Shown here piece by piece: positions 1 to 12,099 of a stretch of DNA of 64,000 nt. The position numbers and the translations under genes were made by a program. How positions within the stretch are numbered: position 1 is the stretch's first letter; each line of letters starts with the position of its first letter. Origin of the DNA: Tigriopus japonicus (taxonomy: Eukaryota > Arthropoda > Copepoda > Harpacticoida > Harpacticidae). The stretch is from the NCBI GenBank assembly GCA_010645155.1, contig JAAGOF010000096.1, positions 227,042 to 291,041 on the forward strand. Reading direction: 5' to 3'. The notes beneath the pieces are model-generated. The model saw only the letters and a program-made list of their open reading frames with translations. It made no database searches and was not told where the DNA came from.

Positions 1-2514
1 GAGAGTAATTTGGAGCATATGCTTCAAATTCATGGACATGGAAGACTCTCCTCAGACGTTCAGCTATGGATTTCTCAAATCGAATTCCATTCAAGTAAAT
101 GACTTTGTTTTGATAAGAATGATTAAGCTATCATTAAAGAGTGTCGTTTGCTGAATTTCAGCATGATACCCTCTTCCCTTTTTCCCTTTTCCTTGGTTAA
201 GACTCAAATCTTGTGTTCTCATGCCACCTCGTAACACGTGGTCAAGGAACAGCTTCACGACATTCACAAGAAAACAACAAAACACAGTACATACGAGAGA
301 AAAATTGACCCTACAATCGTCCTTTTGGACGATTTGTAGGTGCAAAAGTTCGGTCGGAAAAGCGCGCTATGTTCTACTATGCTTCAAATTACTCTTACTG
401 AAACAAATTTCAGTCGATCAAATTAAAATTAAGCATGAGAGTCAGACAATCGGGTTGATTAGATATTTCTCTGACTAACGCAAAATTCGAAAAAAAAACG
501 ACTTTTGCCAATTGCCGAGGCATCCAGGTCTTCAGTGATCCTTGCTGTAACGAAGCAATGTAATGAAGGCCTAAATCATTGTTTTGGAAACAAGTTAACT
601 AACTCTGTAAGCTCTTGGAGGTTTGGATTCCACCATCCAAACTGGGTCCGAACCGTAAGCTTGCAAAATACTAAAGAAAGAAGAATTGTCATTAGACAAC
701 ACCTTGTTGGGGCACCTTTTCAACTTGTTTTACAAAACTTACTGTACATGACTGTAGTTTCCAAGAATTGCTGGAGGCACGGAGGAGAAATTAGAACACA
801 TGCAACGGGCGGTTTTCTGGGAGCTTCCCGTCGTTAAGGTAAATCGTTGGGCTGTCGAAACCAATGTACGAGAGAGTAACTTGGTCTAGCGTGTCTTATC
901 TTCATTTTTTTGCCTTGGAAAAGCTTGAAACTTCCATTTTCAACCTTTATTACGAAGAAAAAAATGCCAGATTTTGCGAGCTCAAAAGGTTCAAAGCAAA
1001 GTAAACAGAAAGGAAGGAGCCCTGCAAAAGCAAGTTGAGGAACAAACTCGCCATTGTGCATCAACATAAGTTTTGTTCAATCAATTAGCCACAACATGCT
1101 GAATCAATTTTTCGACCGGTTAACCACTTGAATTTGTCACCCACACAATTTTGAGTTTTATATCTTGAATGCATTTTTTGAATTGTTCCTGCCCTGTTCT
1201 GTTAAGCTTAACGATAAGCAATACGTTGAGGATCTTCTAGTGCGGTACATTTACCGGTTCTTCGACAATAAATTCACTGGAATTTGGATGGATAGTTATT
1301 TCTTTAAAGTTAGAGTTACGAGATCCAAATCAGTTTAGAAGTGCAAGCCAACTTTCTATTTTGGGAACTTTCTTTAAACTTTTCTTCAAAGTAGCTAGGT
1401 ACTTTCTCCAAAAGATATCCCCAAAAAGTAATGCCGGAGGTTCAATGCACGTTTTACAGGGAGGCCCAAAAAAATACACTCTGAATTTTGCCCCTCTTCT
1501 CCAGATTTGAAACTAATGAATTATCAAAGAGGGTAGTAGTGAGACCCTGTCGAAATGAATGTAGACCCTCTGAGTAACTACATTTAGTATATAAGGCAGG
1601 CAATGAAATTTTAACCAATTAAGATTGATTTACAAAATTAAGTGCATTTTTTAGGAAAGAGTTTGCCCTGGCTTCTTGTTGGAACTTAATCAATTGTCAG
1701 CTTTCAATCTTGATATTCATTCAAAAAGAGACCAATAGTTTGTATTACTTTTTTCTTCTAGGTGAGCAATGAAGATTCGAACCTTGTGATTGGTTTCGGT
1801 TGTTTAAAAAACGATAAAACACAGCATTCTGTTGTATTTTGGTGCCAAAATGTAAGGCCTAAATTACCCCCAAGTTCTTTTCTAAACGCTCTTTTCAAGT
1901 CAAGTTTGGATGACTCTAAACCTGACAGTAGCTCCCAACATCCACGACGATTCTTTTCAGAAACCAATGACCATTACTTTGCGCTGAAGGCTTTCTACAA
2001 GCCATATGAGGAGATTTGGCCCGTATTTTTGTTTTATTGTTGTTTTTGGGCGTCCAACTATCCGATGTTGGATAAATACCTTCGAGGAAGCGTTTAATAG
2101 GATTCGGCGATCAATGAATGTTAATCAAAAGGGCGTCCGTCATTAACGACTGTCACGAGAGAGTGAAGTAGTAATGGAATTGAGGTATATGCATGGGTGG
2201 GATATCTCGTTACCCTGAAAGGTTTTAGCTTAGAATGCATCATAACCAGATTGTATGAAATGAAATGATTCTTGAAAATGATGTAAAATTGACAAGTAGT
2301 TGGATTTATTCGAAACTTAACCATTTGGAGATGGTTGAATGCATGAGCGTTTGATGATTAACTTCAGTCGATGTTCTGAGAATGAAAGTTCAGGATCGGA
2401 GATTTGAACTTCGATTGATCAATGAAGACATTCATCATATCAGCTTGCTCTTTTCCAACGCACACGCAACGTATCCAAGAGAAGTTTCAAGAGAATGTTT
2501 GTATTCTTCTGATT
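1..2514. other. Intergenic, no gene recognised
   Basis: Only short open frames without recognisable domains, conserved motifs or paired splice sites are visible. The longest (505-837 and 1762-2097, plus strand) have no family resemblance I can name and are probably chance frames. No RNA gene was seen. Confidence 0.5.
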
Positions 2515-2612
2515 GTCAAAGTTAACCTAAGAAATCATGCCTGTTACATATATTGGCCATGAAGTACTTCAAGTGTTGTCATAGTCTGCCTACCTGGCTG
2601 GAATCGAGCACA
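2515..2612 (-). repeat. SINE-like repeat, family 4, copy 1
   Basis: Read on the minus strand this stretch matches 43572-43680 on the plus strand over roughly 100 bases, including a tRNA B-box-like CTCGATTCC / TTCGATTCT, a shared AAGTACTT...GGCCAATA core and a shared AGGTTAACTTT / GGGTTAACTTT end. The similarity is moderate, judged by eye at about 70-75 percent. A tRNA-derived origin is inferred from the B-box-like block only. Confidence 0.5.
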
Positions 2613-2751
2613 TTGGAGGTTTGTTCTCAGTGCTTTCTTTTCAAAATACCTACAATTGTGGGTAACTGTTTGCTGGGTTTAAGACTTAATTGGATACCTT
2701 GTCATATCATTCGATAAATGTCCTTCCTCTGCCTAAACATCATGAAATTAC

Positions 2752-2897
2752 TGCCAACAGGAACTCATTGGTAGACCAAAATTCATATAAATGTTAATTT
2801 TATATTTTTATTATACGCAGTAACGTAAATGATTCACTTTCTTTCCAGGGAATACCATTCCTTGTTGTGGTAATAAAAAATCAGCAACCCACAAAAA
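2752..2897 (+). mobile_element. 3' end fragment of the non-LTR retrotransposon
   Basis: The sequence from TGCCAACAG through AACTCATTGGTAGA matches the last codons of ORF2 of the element at 15979-20560. It continues through the same 3' untranslated motif (CAGGGAATACCATTCC, then a GGTAATAAAAAATC tail). It is strongly 5'-truncated, as expected of target-primed reverse transcription, and the coding part is only about 15 codons. It is a dead remnant. Confidence 0.75.
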
Positions 2898-5800
2898 AGA
2901 GTCAAAATATCAAGAAATCATTGAACAATCGATCAAAGATATTTTTCGTTCTCTGGTTTAAGAATAGATTTTGGGTAATAATGATCAATTGAATGCATGA
3001 AGAGGTCCCCTCATTATAGAATCTTTTGTTATCTTCCCTAGATTTGGTGAACTAGCTTGGGGGATAGATAAGGGCCTATCATTGTCTGAATCTGCCTTTT
3101 TTCGGACCAAAACAGTCAATCAAAGCGTTCTATTGTACTACCTCAAGTCTCTCGTCATGAACTTTGCTAGTAGATTGGTGCTTGGTATTCTCCCAAACCG
3201 GCAAAAAATTAGTCTTTCGGGTACTTGGTGGTTCTGAATAAAGCATTTCAACCCTAATCGAGATAAATTGATGGGTCCAATGCGTGTGCTTCTGTCCTCC
3301 CAAGTTTAGATACAGAATATTGAATGTACCACGGGAGTCGAGCAACGAGATTAATGGATTTCCTATTGAAACTTTTCCTACCCCTTTTGAGTGACCTAAT
3401 CGATGGACCTCTCAATTTCTCTGGACCTCTCGATCAAACGTGAACTCAACGTCATTGAAATCGACTTTTTTTGTGGTCGCCATAACTTTTTGCATTCCGT
3501 TTTCGACGTCTGAGACTTTTTCACTCATGTGAAATAGTAGACGAATGTAAAAATACGGGTTTTTCAAAAAAGCTCTAACAGGGCCTTGGGTCAAAAAAGT
3601 TTAAGAACCCTTGCTGTAAGGTATCCTTCGTTGAGTCATCTATGATTTCATCCATATGAAAAGAGCTCAGCCAACCATCTTTCAAGGTGTTCTTGGAGCT
3701 TGTGCAATATCCACCGTAGCCTAAGGATGTGTAATGTCAAACATTGCCGATTCTAGATTACGACGATAATGAAAAGAATCATAATTCTATTCAACAATTG
3801 AAGCTCAAGTAAGGTTACAAGTTTGGGGCTTTCAAGTACGATCCAACTTTTTGACCAGCCCTGAAATGTATTGCTTTACTGATTCCATTTTACTTTCGAT
3901 AAGATACATCGACGGTTGTGGCCGCTTTCGAACTCTGTGCTTTTATGTTGTTTTCCTGTTGGTTTTTGGCATCCAATTTGCCCAGGCTCAGAATGTTCTG
4001 CTTGCTATCAAGCTGATATATGGAACCACATCTGCGGTTTCAATATGAGCTTCGTGAAAAAAAATCACATCCTTTCATCCATTGTTGTCGGAATTCATCT
4101 TGTTGGGAATTTTGGGCTTAAACCCAAAGTGGTACACCGGGTAAACCCTACACGTCATTCTTATGTGTAGCAACACTTTGAATTGGGATTTGCTTTCATC
4201 TCGAAGCTTTGATATTCATTCCCTTCTGCCTTCGTTCCTTCGTTTTCTCTTCTAGAGCGACATCCCTCTGATTTGTTCCCTGTTCTATTCAAAAGGGCCT
4301 CAATAAATGGTCGTTGGCCCCATCTCATTTGATTGGGACGCGTAGATGTGCAGGGTGCATGTTTCCCATCTTCGGTTCGTTGCGTCTGTGGACCTCAATG
4401 AAGACGTGTCTCACTTTCAATTATTGGTCCCATTGACTGATTACGAGAAGCTGTCATCAGCTCTTGAATCTATTGACACTGGCCAGGCTCAATGCCTCGT
4501 CGAATCGATTGAGGGACACGACTTGAAATGGACCACGATTGCCGTGGGTGGTTTTGGTCGCCCAAGTCAGCAAATAATTTACTGCTGCTTAAATGGAGAG
4601 AAGGCAGCGAGTCTTACTTCACGGATCTGAGGAGCATCTCGTCCAATGGCTTCCCTTGCATGGGAACGAAAAGGCGTTGAGAAAACGAACTTGGTGCACT
4701 TGATGCCAGGGCAAAGTAGGGTGGCTGTAATGGATGTTTTCACTTACTAGTTTAATGCTAAAACTACGTCAGCTGTTAAAGTTGGTCAGATGGCGAAAAT
4801 CGAAAGGGGAGTTTTATACTGCACTGATGACAATTTGTCTCTAACTCTTTTCGTATATCCCTGGCTGTCCTTTTCTTTCTGTCGTTCACTGCAATGCTAC
4901 TTTACTATGTACTTACCATATAAAACCGTTGGCAATGTACCAAGTGAAAGAGGATAAGTTCGTAGTTCCTTTTGTATCGATTTGTCAGATGCCCTTTGGG
5001 CCTTATTTGCTCTGCTCTGAGATTGCACTACTAGAATTCCATCATAAAAGATTTTTAAAAGCCTATTCTGGGCCCCTCGAGTTCCGAAAGTTCCCTTTTT
5101 TGGAGCGGTCAATTTTTCGGTCCTGCCATTTTAGTTCCCTTGTCCATAAAATCACATGGTTTAGTAGTCCAACCTAGCTTATAATGGTGAAGAAAACTCT
5201 TCCTACCTTTACATAGGTAGTGATTGCTACGTGGAGCTATCGAGACCAAACTGCATGACTTTGAATTATAGATGTTTCATTGTATTTTCTCTCATTCGGT
5301 TAAGCCACTTTTATGCCTCAGTGCCTTACCACTGCAAGTTAAAAAATCGGTCCAGTTCTCTCTAAAAAGGTCACCCACACCATTCCTTAGTTACCTCATC
5401 TTCTTGGATTGGACACCTCTGAAGAAAGAGATGGAGAAGCTAGGTTCTCCTCTAGCCAAAGTTGAAGTGTGCTGTCGTTCTGCTGCCTTCTCTTATAAGT
5501 GGTTGATCTTCGCCCTCGGTTCCACGATGTGAAATGGCCTCCGGTCAAGCACTGAATCGATGACGATTACAGAAACAGTGATTCCGCCTGAGTAGATCAT
5601 TTGTTCTGTCATCCGAGGGACTGAAAATATTTCTTTGCTCAACTCAATAATAGAAGTTGGAGACGACCCTCTGGGCTCATCTGTTCACCAATCATACAGT
5701 ATATCCGATAGCACAGAATAGTGCATAATACAGTACGCATATACTGTACCCCCAAGGACAAGGTCCATTTTGAGCATTGATCAACAGCTTTTGTTTTAGA

Positions 5801-6690
5801 CGTAGTTTGACACATAAGTTACTGAGAAAAAGAGAGCAACCAAAAAATAATGACACCCACGAGAACGGTGACCTTTTTGACTTGACCCATTTCTACCTAC
5901 AACCATAGCATCCAATGACTCCATTACTTAATCATAGATATCTATAATGAAAAGGGGCGACCTTGATAGATAGTTCGGGTCAGATGAACGTACCATTTAT
6001 CTGTTTTCGTCGAGGGCCAGTGTTCAACTTTCCATACGTGCTAGATCCAGTTGTACTTTGGGCGTCCCTGGATTAACGGAAAAATCGATTAATCCATTGA
6101 AAGTGCATTAAATGCAAATTTTCGAAATTCAGATTAATCCGCGATGCGCCACTTGTACTATTCGTTTTATTCTAGTGGAAAATGATATTTGGGTGAACGT
6201 AAGATATGGAATGAGTCTTAATTGAAGGCACGAATCTAATTAATATTTGACTATAGCGGTCACCCAAAAGGAAAGATCAATAATGCCTTCTCAGAATCTT
6301 GGTCCTGAGGTGGTCGGCGAGGGAACTCGTCGTGTGACCTTCATTCATTTATTATCATCAAATATCACATTGTGAGTTTTCTTCTGTGGCCGGGAGCGAC
6401 CATTCTAGTCATGAAGCTCGTTCGTTCGTGGGCTTACACACACACGCACACTCTCTGTCTCCACCCGGTTCATTGTACCTAACTCACTTACTTACTTACG
6501 TAGTAGCCTTGTCTTTGTTCTCGGTACCTTGGTCCAAAGCTGCAACCACTAAACCAATACTTCACTCTACTACCAACATTGATGGTATGGTATGACCTCC
6601 TCGTAGACCTATATTTCGGTATGAAGCCTGCGGCTATGCCCTCTGTTTCTGACAACAGAATTGATGGTCAAATTGATAATGTGGTCGTAG
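2898..6690. other. Intergenic, no gene recognised
   Basis: Several short frames lie here, the longest being 4346-4630 (94 codons, plus strand). None shows a recognisable domain, and no splice-site pairs support them. No repeat shared with the rest of the window was noticed. Confidence 0.45.
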
Positions 6691-6693
6691 TCG

Positions 6694-6751
<58 letters not shown>

Positions 6752-6773
6752 AGTAGCAGTAGTAGTAATAGTA
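6691..6773. repeat. (GTT)n microsatellite, compound with GTA
   Basis: About 19-20 uninterrupted GTT/TTG units are followed by degenerate TAG/GTA units. The poly-valine frame over it is an artefact of the repeat. Confidence 0.95.
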
Positions 6774-7226
6774 GGCGATGATGACGAATGGAAACGTTTG
6801 TCACGTGATATCTCTTTTTTGTACAAGAAGCGGGGACAACGAGGAGTCCTCAGATAGAGATTTCGAACTTGGAAACACTATCCACTGCGCCAAATTTATT
6901 GTTGTGTTCCAATTTTTGTATTACAAAGCCAGTTTTGTGGAAGAATTTCTGTTGTCGCAATCATTCTCGTCCAGAAGAGAAAAAAACTTGACTTCAGACA
7001 TTAGGTGTCTTTACATTACATTATAATAGGTGATATGTTCAGCGTGCGCCAAGGCGTGCTAGTAGCATTGACTTCAAGTCAACTTCAAGTAAGCCATCTC
7101 GCTATTTGGCCTTAACCAAACGGACCATCATGTTTGAAAAATAACAGATCTATCAACAAAACCAGGGAAGTACATTGAAGTAAACCAGCAAGTCAACTTT
7201 CTAATTTTGCCCTCAAAACATATCAG

Positions 7227-7719
7227 TAGGGACGGGCAAAAAGTGTAAAAAGTTTTTTGGTTACATAAACACATTCCTTTTGCCTTTTTGCACTTTTCGC
7301 CTTTATTTGCACGATTTTTTTACCAATTCGGCCTAAAATGAACAAATTGTTGAGAGTTTGCTATTTCTTCTAAGAAAATGTTTACTTTTGGAAGATTTTT
7401 TTCAAATTTGAAAACTTTATCTGATTTTACGGCTTCAAGCGTAGGCTAGCACAGTATTGATTACTACTACTTCAATATCTAAATTTTGCTCTTCAAGATT
7501 GAATAATAACAAGCACATGAAAAGAAGGTATCTGAAGTATTTTGTTTCAGACATTTCAGGTTTTTTTTGCGAATATTTTTAAATTTTATTTGCACTTTTT
7601 TGGTTTATATTTGCGCTTTTGACCTTTTTCTGCGTTTTATTTTACGTTTTTGGGCTGATTTTAGTGCAACTTTTGTTAACCAAAAGCTTCTTTCGATTTG
7701 CACTTTTTGCCCGTCCCTA
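7227..7719 (+). mobile_element. hAT-like MITE, family A, copy 1 (493 bp)
   Basis: Terminal inverted repeats start TAGGGACGGGCAAAAAGTG on the left and end with its complement CACTTTTTGCCCGTCCCTA on the right. The flanks carry an 8-bp duplication with one mismatch, CATATCAG (7219-7226) and CATATGAG (7720-7727). An 8-bp target duplication and short TIRs are hallmarks of the hAT superfamily. The interior is AT-rich and has no transposase frame, so the element is non-autonomous. It is present in opposite orientation at 27447-28226 and in degraded form at 49844-50294. Confidence 0.85.
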
Positions 7720-7982
7720 CATATGAGCTACTATCTATAAGGCCCCTTTTTTGGCATGGTCTGAAAGCTTAATAGAGAAATGCTGTTATTTCAAAGTATA
7801 TCAATATTCAAAAAGTACCTGCAAATCTTTGGAGCAGATTTCCTCCTCCCCCAAAAATAATGGTTGTACATTGAAAATAGAAAAAAGATTAATTTCTTAA
7901 CAATTGATATCTTTCCCGTGTGCTTTTTTCGATTCCACAACTACAAAAACTTAAAGGAAGGGTAACTTTAAATACTCTAACT

Positions 7983-8434
7983 CAGGGGTCGGCAACTGCT
8001 TTTAGCTCAGGGCCCACCAAATTGACTACGTGTTGTCAAGGGCCCACCAAACAGACGTTGGTAGGTCTAGGGGCCCACAAATTAGGTCGGTGGTGGAGGT
8101 AGTTTTGAAGTCTGGGGGAAGCATACCTAGAAGCATGGAAGAAACACAAAAGAAGCATGAGATGGAATAGAAATAGCCATGCTCGATCAATTTTTACTAC
8201 ATAAGCAACATTTTTCAATCGCAACTTATGTAGCGAAACCTGATCGAGCACGGTTATTTCTACTTCGCCTCATACGCTTCTTTCATGCTTCTTTCATGCT
8301 TCTATACTTCACTTACTTCACTATACTATACTATACTTCAAAACTACCTCAACAACCGACCAATAAACGACACTTTTTTGGACTTTCCTCATAACACCAC
8401 ATGTGGGCCGTGGCCCATCGGTTGCCGACCCCTG
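7983..8434 (+). mobile_element. hAT-like fold-back MITE, family B, copy 1 (452 bp)
   Basis: TIRs are CAGGGGTCGGCAAC on the left and GTTGCCGACCCCTG on the right. The 8-bp flanks are CTCTAACT (7975-7982) and CTCTAAAT (8435-8442), seven of eight identical. Both arms carry GGCCCAC blocks and GAAGCATG blocks. The centre (about 8179-8252) folds on itself through GCTCGATCA / TGATCGAGC and TACATAAG / CTTATGTA, so almost the whole element is an imperfect palindrome. There is no coding capacity. Other copies lie at 24628-24798, 25648-25734 and 47340-47550. Confidence 0.85.
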
Positions 8435-8603
8435 CTCTAAATTGTTCCGAACTCTCAATCCGTCATTTTCCATGAACGAGGGATAGCAAACCATTGGACT
8501 TGTATCTCGTTTAAATACACGATTTTGGGATTATTGGTTAATATTGAAATGAAGAAAATAAGCTTCAAGAGCGAGCAACATAACAAAAATAAGGTACCTT
8601 TAA

Positions 8604-9074
8604 GGTACCTTAGAGGGGTGAGGCATGGCGTAGTGCGTACTGCGTCGGTTTGTCGTGCAGATGGCTGGGGTTCGATCCCGGCTGACTGCCACCCTCAAAA
8701 CTCAACTCTTCGGAGTCAAAATTTAGCATTTGAACCGTCTTTCAAATGCAACACACAACTTTCCAAACTCAACTCTTCGGAGTCAAAATTTAGCATTGAA
8801 CTGTCTTTCAATGCCAAATACTAGGCAAGCCCCGGTTCGATCCCGGGCTTGCCGAGTCCTAGTGACCTGTGGTATTAAGTTACATGCAGAAGTCACGGTC
8901 CTTGACGGCTTAAATGGGCGAACCTGGGGTCATTCCCGAGGGTGAGGTAAAAATTAATGCTTGCTTGTTAGCTTGTCCAAGTGGAGCGGCAGTATCCCCA
9001 TATGGCGGACAGCCTCTATCAGATCGCAGCTGCGAAGCTGCGTTCTGACTCCTCAACAAACAAACAAACAAAGA
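8604..9074 (+). mobile_element. SINE family 1, copy 1, composite tRNA-derived, with 13-bp target duplication
   Basis: The block is flanked by an exact 13-bp duplication, AAGGTACCTTTAA at 8591-8603 and 9075-9087, and ends in an (AAAC)n tail, both typical of SINE insertion. It contains a tRNA A-box-like TGGCGTAGTGCG (8626-8637) and two perfect B-box-like GGTTCGATCCC blocks (8669-8679 and 8834-8844). Between them a 67-bp period repeats ACTCAACTCTTCGGAGTC. The 3' half reappears on the minus strand at 48163-48402. It is presumably mobilised by a LINE; the partner is unknown. Confidence 0.8.
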
Positions 9075-9157
9075 AAGGTACCTTTAAAGCCAAGAAATTT
9101 CACACCAAAATATATAATTTTCCTCTCCACATGGGTTCACCAAATATCAATATATTT

Positions 9158-9260
9158 CTCCCGACAGTTTCAATCCGACCCTCAACAGGATTCAAACCTA
9201 CGCCGTCTGGGGAAGCTCTTACACTCGGCACTTTTAAGAACGCGTTAGTACGCGTGGCTA
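9158..9260 (-). repeat. tRNA-related repeat, family 3, copy 1
   Basis: Read on the minus strand it runs through AACGCGTTCTTAAAAGTGCC, an A-box-like GCCGAGTGTAAG, then GGCGTAGGTTTGAATCCTG, resembling the variable arm and T arm of a class II (Ser/Leu) tRNA, and ends ...GTCGGGAGAAA. Two further copies lie in tandem at 20604-20828. The anticodon stem expected of a working tRNA is not evident, so it is called a tRNA-derived repeat, not a tRNA gene. Confidence 0.65.
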
Positions 9261-10748
9261 CTCTGGCTTCCTTGAAGCCAGAGTCTCAAAGCCAGTTCCT
9301 TACTCTCACTCCCTTTACTTTGCAAAATATTGGTTTGTGACAAGTTTTTCGCTTTTGGCGTCCATTTTTGACACATGCAGCGGTCGCCCAACGTCCAATT
9401 AGATCAAAAGTTCGAACAGGGTTGCATACCAATAAAATTTGTAGAATAACATCTGCTCATAAGAGATTAATCTTTATTGCAATTTTCAACGCCATTCCGA
9501 AATTCGTTCATTTTAAGGAGTTACAAGCCCAGTTTACCTCTAATCTGGATATTCCAGGTGTGCTGAAGGCACTGCGTAGCTAAAACCCTTGTTATGTCTT
9601 GCTGAATGTGTAATGGGCTTGCTCTTACAATATAGAAACAATGTCTTTGAGAATGCGTCTATTGTAAAAAGTTGGAAGTTGAAAAGCGAGAGCGTAATGG
9701 ACCTTCTATGTATGGAGCATAAAAGTCAGCGGAAAACTCGGGACGAGGACTTCTAAGTCAACTGGATGGTCCGACTAAAAGAGACAGCTAAATGCATTTT
9801 AAGGAATGGGAAATGAAGTGTTTCCCATGATTGGAGATATTTGATCTTGTTTGCTTTTCAATCGGTATTTAGGGGGCGAACTTTTTTGAAGTGGTCGAAA
9901 TTTACTCGCAAAGAAAGTTGTGGTCCACTGTTTCCGCACTAGCCAGCCAGACTTATTGCTTCATCCTGTAGCAAGCTTTCAAAGCCAAATTGCCACACAA
10001 TTTTCTGAAGATTTTCAGGCGCAGACTTCACAGAAAGATACCTCAAAGGATCTCGACGTTTTATCGCCTATTTTTTCAGCATTTCAGGCATCGAAGAAGC
10101 AAGTGGAGCTCCTTACAGATGGGCAACCTTGCTTGGTGCTTCGTTGACATTTCTTTAGTTTATTTGACAAAGTTTAAAAGGATCTTGTTGTCCCAGTTTG
10201 TGAGCAAGTTTTCCTCTTTTTGTAACACTTACGTACGGCATGATGATGTGTCTTGTTCAGGATCCTTGTCCTCCCCCCTGAATCTTCGGAGTCATCAAGG
10301 ATGACTAATCTACTTTTTAGGCAAATGGACTCAAGCTTAAATTTCGCATCTCAAGAATCCATCCGAAGATCAAGTGTCTGAGCTTGTGACATGGCCTTTT
10401 GGGTGTTCTGATCTCCCGAGTGCCGAGAGTTCGTTTGAGTTAATGTTGGTGCTCATCCTTCAAAATGATTTCGCCGAGAATTAAATGTCAGTCAGATGCT
10501 ATCAAAAGACGTTGAAACACGAGGTTTCAAAAGTAAGAAGGAAGAAAGGCGGCTTGGATGTAGACTTTTGACTTTTGACTCTTGGTTCTTGATATTGCTA
10601 TCAGCTCTTCAAAAAAAAGAGACGTTAAACACCTACTGAGCTTGGGACGACGAATGAACTTATTGGTAGAACTAACACGTGGAACTGGCTGTGATATTTG
10701 TGATTGTGATTGGTTGTGATATTGAGCAGGTCTCGTCCATGAGGGATA
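9261..10748. other. Intergenic, no gene recognised
   Basis: Short frames only, no domain, no shared repeat noticed. Confidence 0.45.
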
Positions 10749-11417
10749 GTCCAGAGATAGTATTAGAATGCTAACTCTGTACAAGTCGATTGTTCAACCG
10801 CATCTTGAATATACCTCACCCATTTGGGCTCCAATGAGTTCGGCAGGTTTGCAAAAGGTCGAGCAGGTTGAACGATGTTCCACTAGGAACATCACAGGAA
10901 TGAGAGAGCTCTCATATTGGGAGAGGCTCCAGAAGTTAGGGCAGTACAGTACTCAGAGAAGGTATGAAAGGTATCTGATACTGTATGTTTTCAAGAGCAT
11001 TCATGGGCTCTGTCCCAACCCAGGATTTGAGATCAGTTGTAGTGATCGTAGAGGTTTTACTTGCCTTTTGAGAGCACCTCCAAATCCCAAGGAATCCAGG
11101 CTAGTTCGATCAATGAAGTCCTCCTCTATTCTTTATCGGGCTCCTTCAATGTTCAATTTGTAGCTCATCAGTCTTCGTTTGGAATATGTAGGAGCTGATC
11201 CTCTAACAGCATTTAAGGCAGGATTGGACAAATTTTTGAATACTATTCCCGACCAACCCACAATTCAAGGGTTGCACAGATCTGCCAACAGTAACTCATT
11301 GGTAGATCAAATTTCATATAAACGGTAATTTTATAAACTATATTAATCATTAACTCGCTTTACAGGGAATCCTATTCCTTCTAACGGTATTAAAAAATCC
11401 CCCCCCCCGAAAAAAAG
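10749..11417 (+). pseudogene. 5'-truncated copy of the non-LTR retrotransposon ORF2 and 3' UTR
   Basis: From CCAGAGATAGTATTA onward this copy follows the C-terminal part of ORF2 of the element at 15979-20560. Recognisable blocks include LTLYKSIVQPHLEY, SYWERLQKLG, RRYERYLILYVFKSIHGLCPN and LRAPPNPKESRL. The frame stops at 11161-11163, where TAG replaces the leucine codon that follows FNL in the intact element. After this the homology continues (VGADPLTAFKAGLDKFLNT) through the 3' UTR block CAGGGAATCCTATTCC and a poly-C/A tail. The reverse transcriptase core is absent. It is a dead-on-arrival copy with no function. Confidence 0.9.
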
Positions 11418-12062
11418 AACTACAGTAAGTGTTCCACACTTTTTTTTAGCAAAATAGTTGTATAGCCCAGGGAACCCGAGGCCTAGCTCATTTTAGAGCA
11501 CAAAATGCAGTAGATTGTGGCAAAAATATTTGAAATTTTGCTTGCTTGTCCTAAAATTTTACAGAAAACATCGATTTATTGAGATGTGTTCCATTTGGAT
11601 CGAAAATGAGGGTGGAAAATCAACCAAGCGACTATCCAAATCGTCGCTTAGTCTCTTCCAGATTTTCAAGATTAGGTAAAAGATTGGTGCCGTTGTTCCA
11701 TCTGAGAGAAAAGATTTCTAGCCTGAAGAGATTTTGGCTTACTCTATTGTGGTGGCTATAAATTATTACCTGCGTATTTTACTCTGGTAATGGAAAAATA
11801 CCTTAAGAACCTCGCGAGGCTTGTTGCGACGCTGTTGACAACGCAAACCTTTAGACCGCACTGTGAGGGCAAGCGGGAAAGTGGCAATTACCAAGGATAG
11901 AGAAGGAAATGAAAAGGACTTCAGAGCTTAATGAACGACTGGCTGGTAGGCAAGTAAGCCAGCAGGCTCTGTCCCATTTGCAGTCACTTGTTTGTTGTCT
12001 GTTCCTCGACGGAACCACGATCTAAGCCAGTCGACCAGCCATATGGGGAAAAGTCGCAAAAC

Positions 12063-12099
12063 AGAGAGAGAGAAAGAAAGAAAGAAAGAAAGAAAGAGA
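12063..12099. repeat. (GAAA)n / GA-rich microsatellite
   Basis: A short GAGA tract followed by about seven AAAG units. Confidence 0.9.

Noticed and set aside
4346..4630. 94-codon plus-strand frame starting MCRVHVSHLRF
   Set aside because: The sequence looks protein-like but matches no family I can name and lacks splice or promoter support.
6579..6857. 92-codon frame with a poly-valine tract
   Set aside because: It is a translation of the GTT microsatellite.
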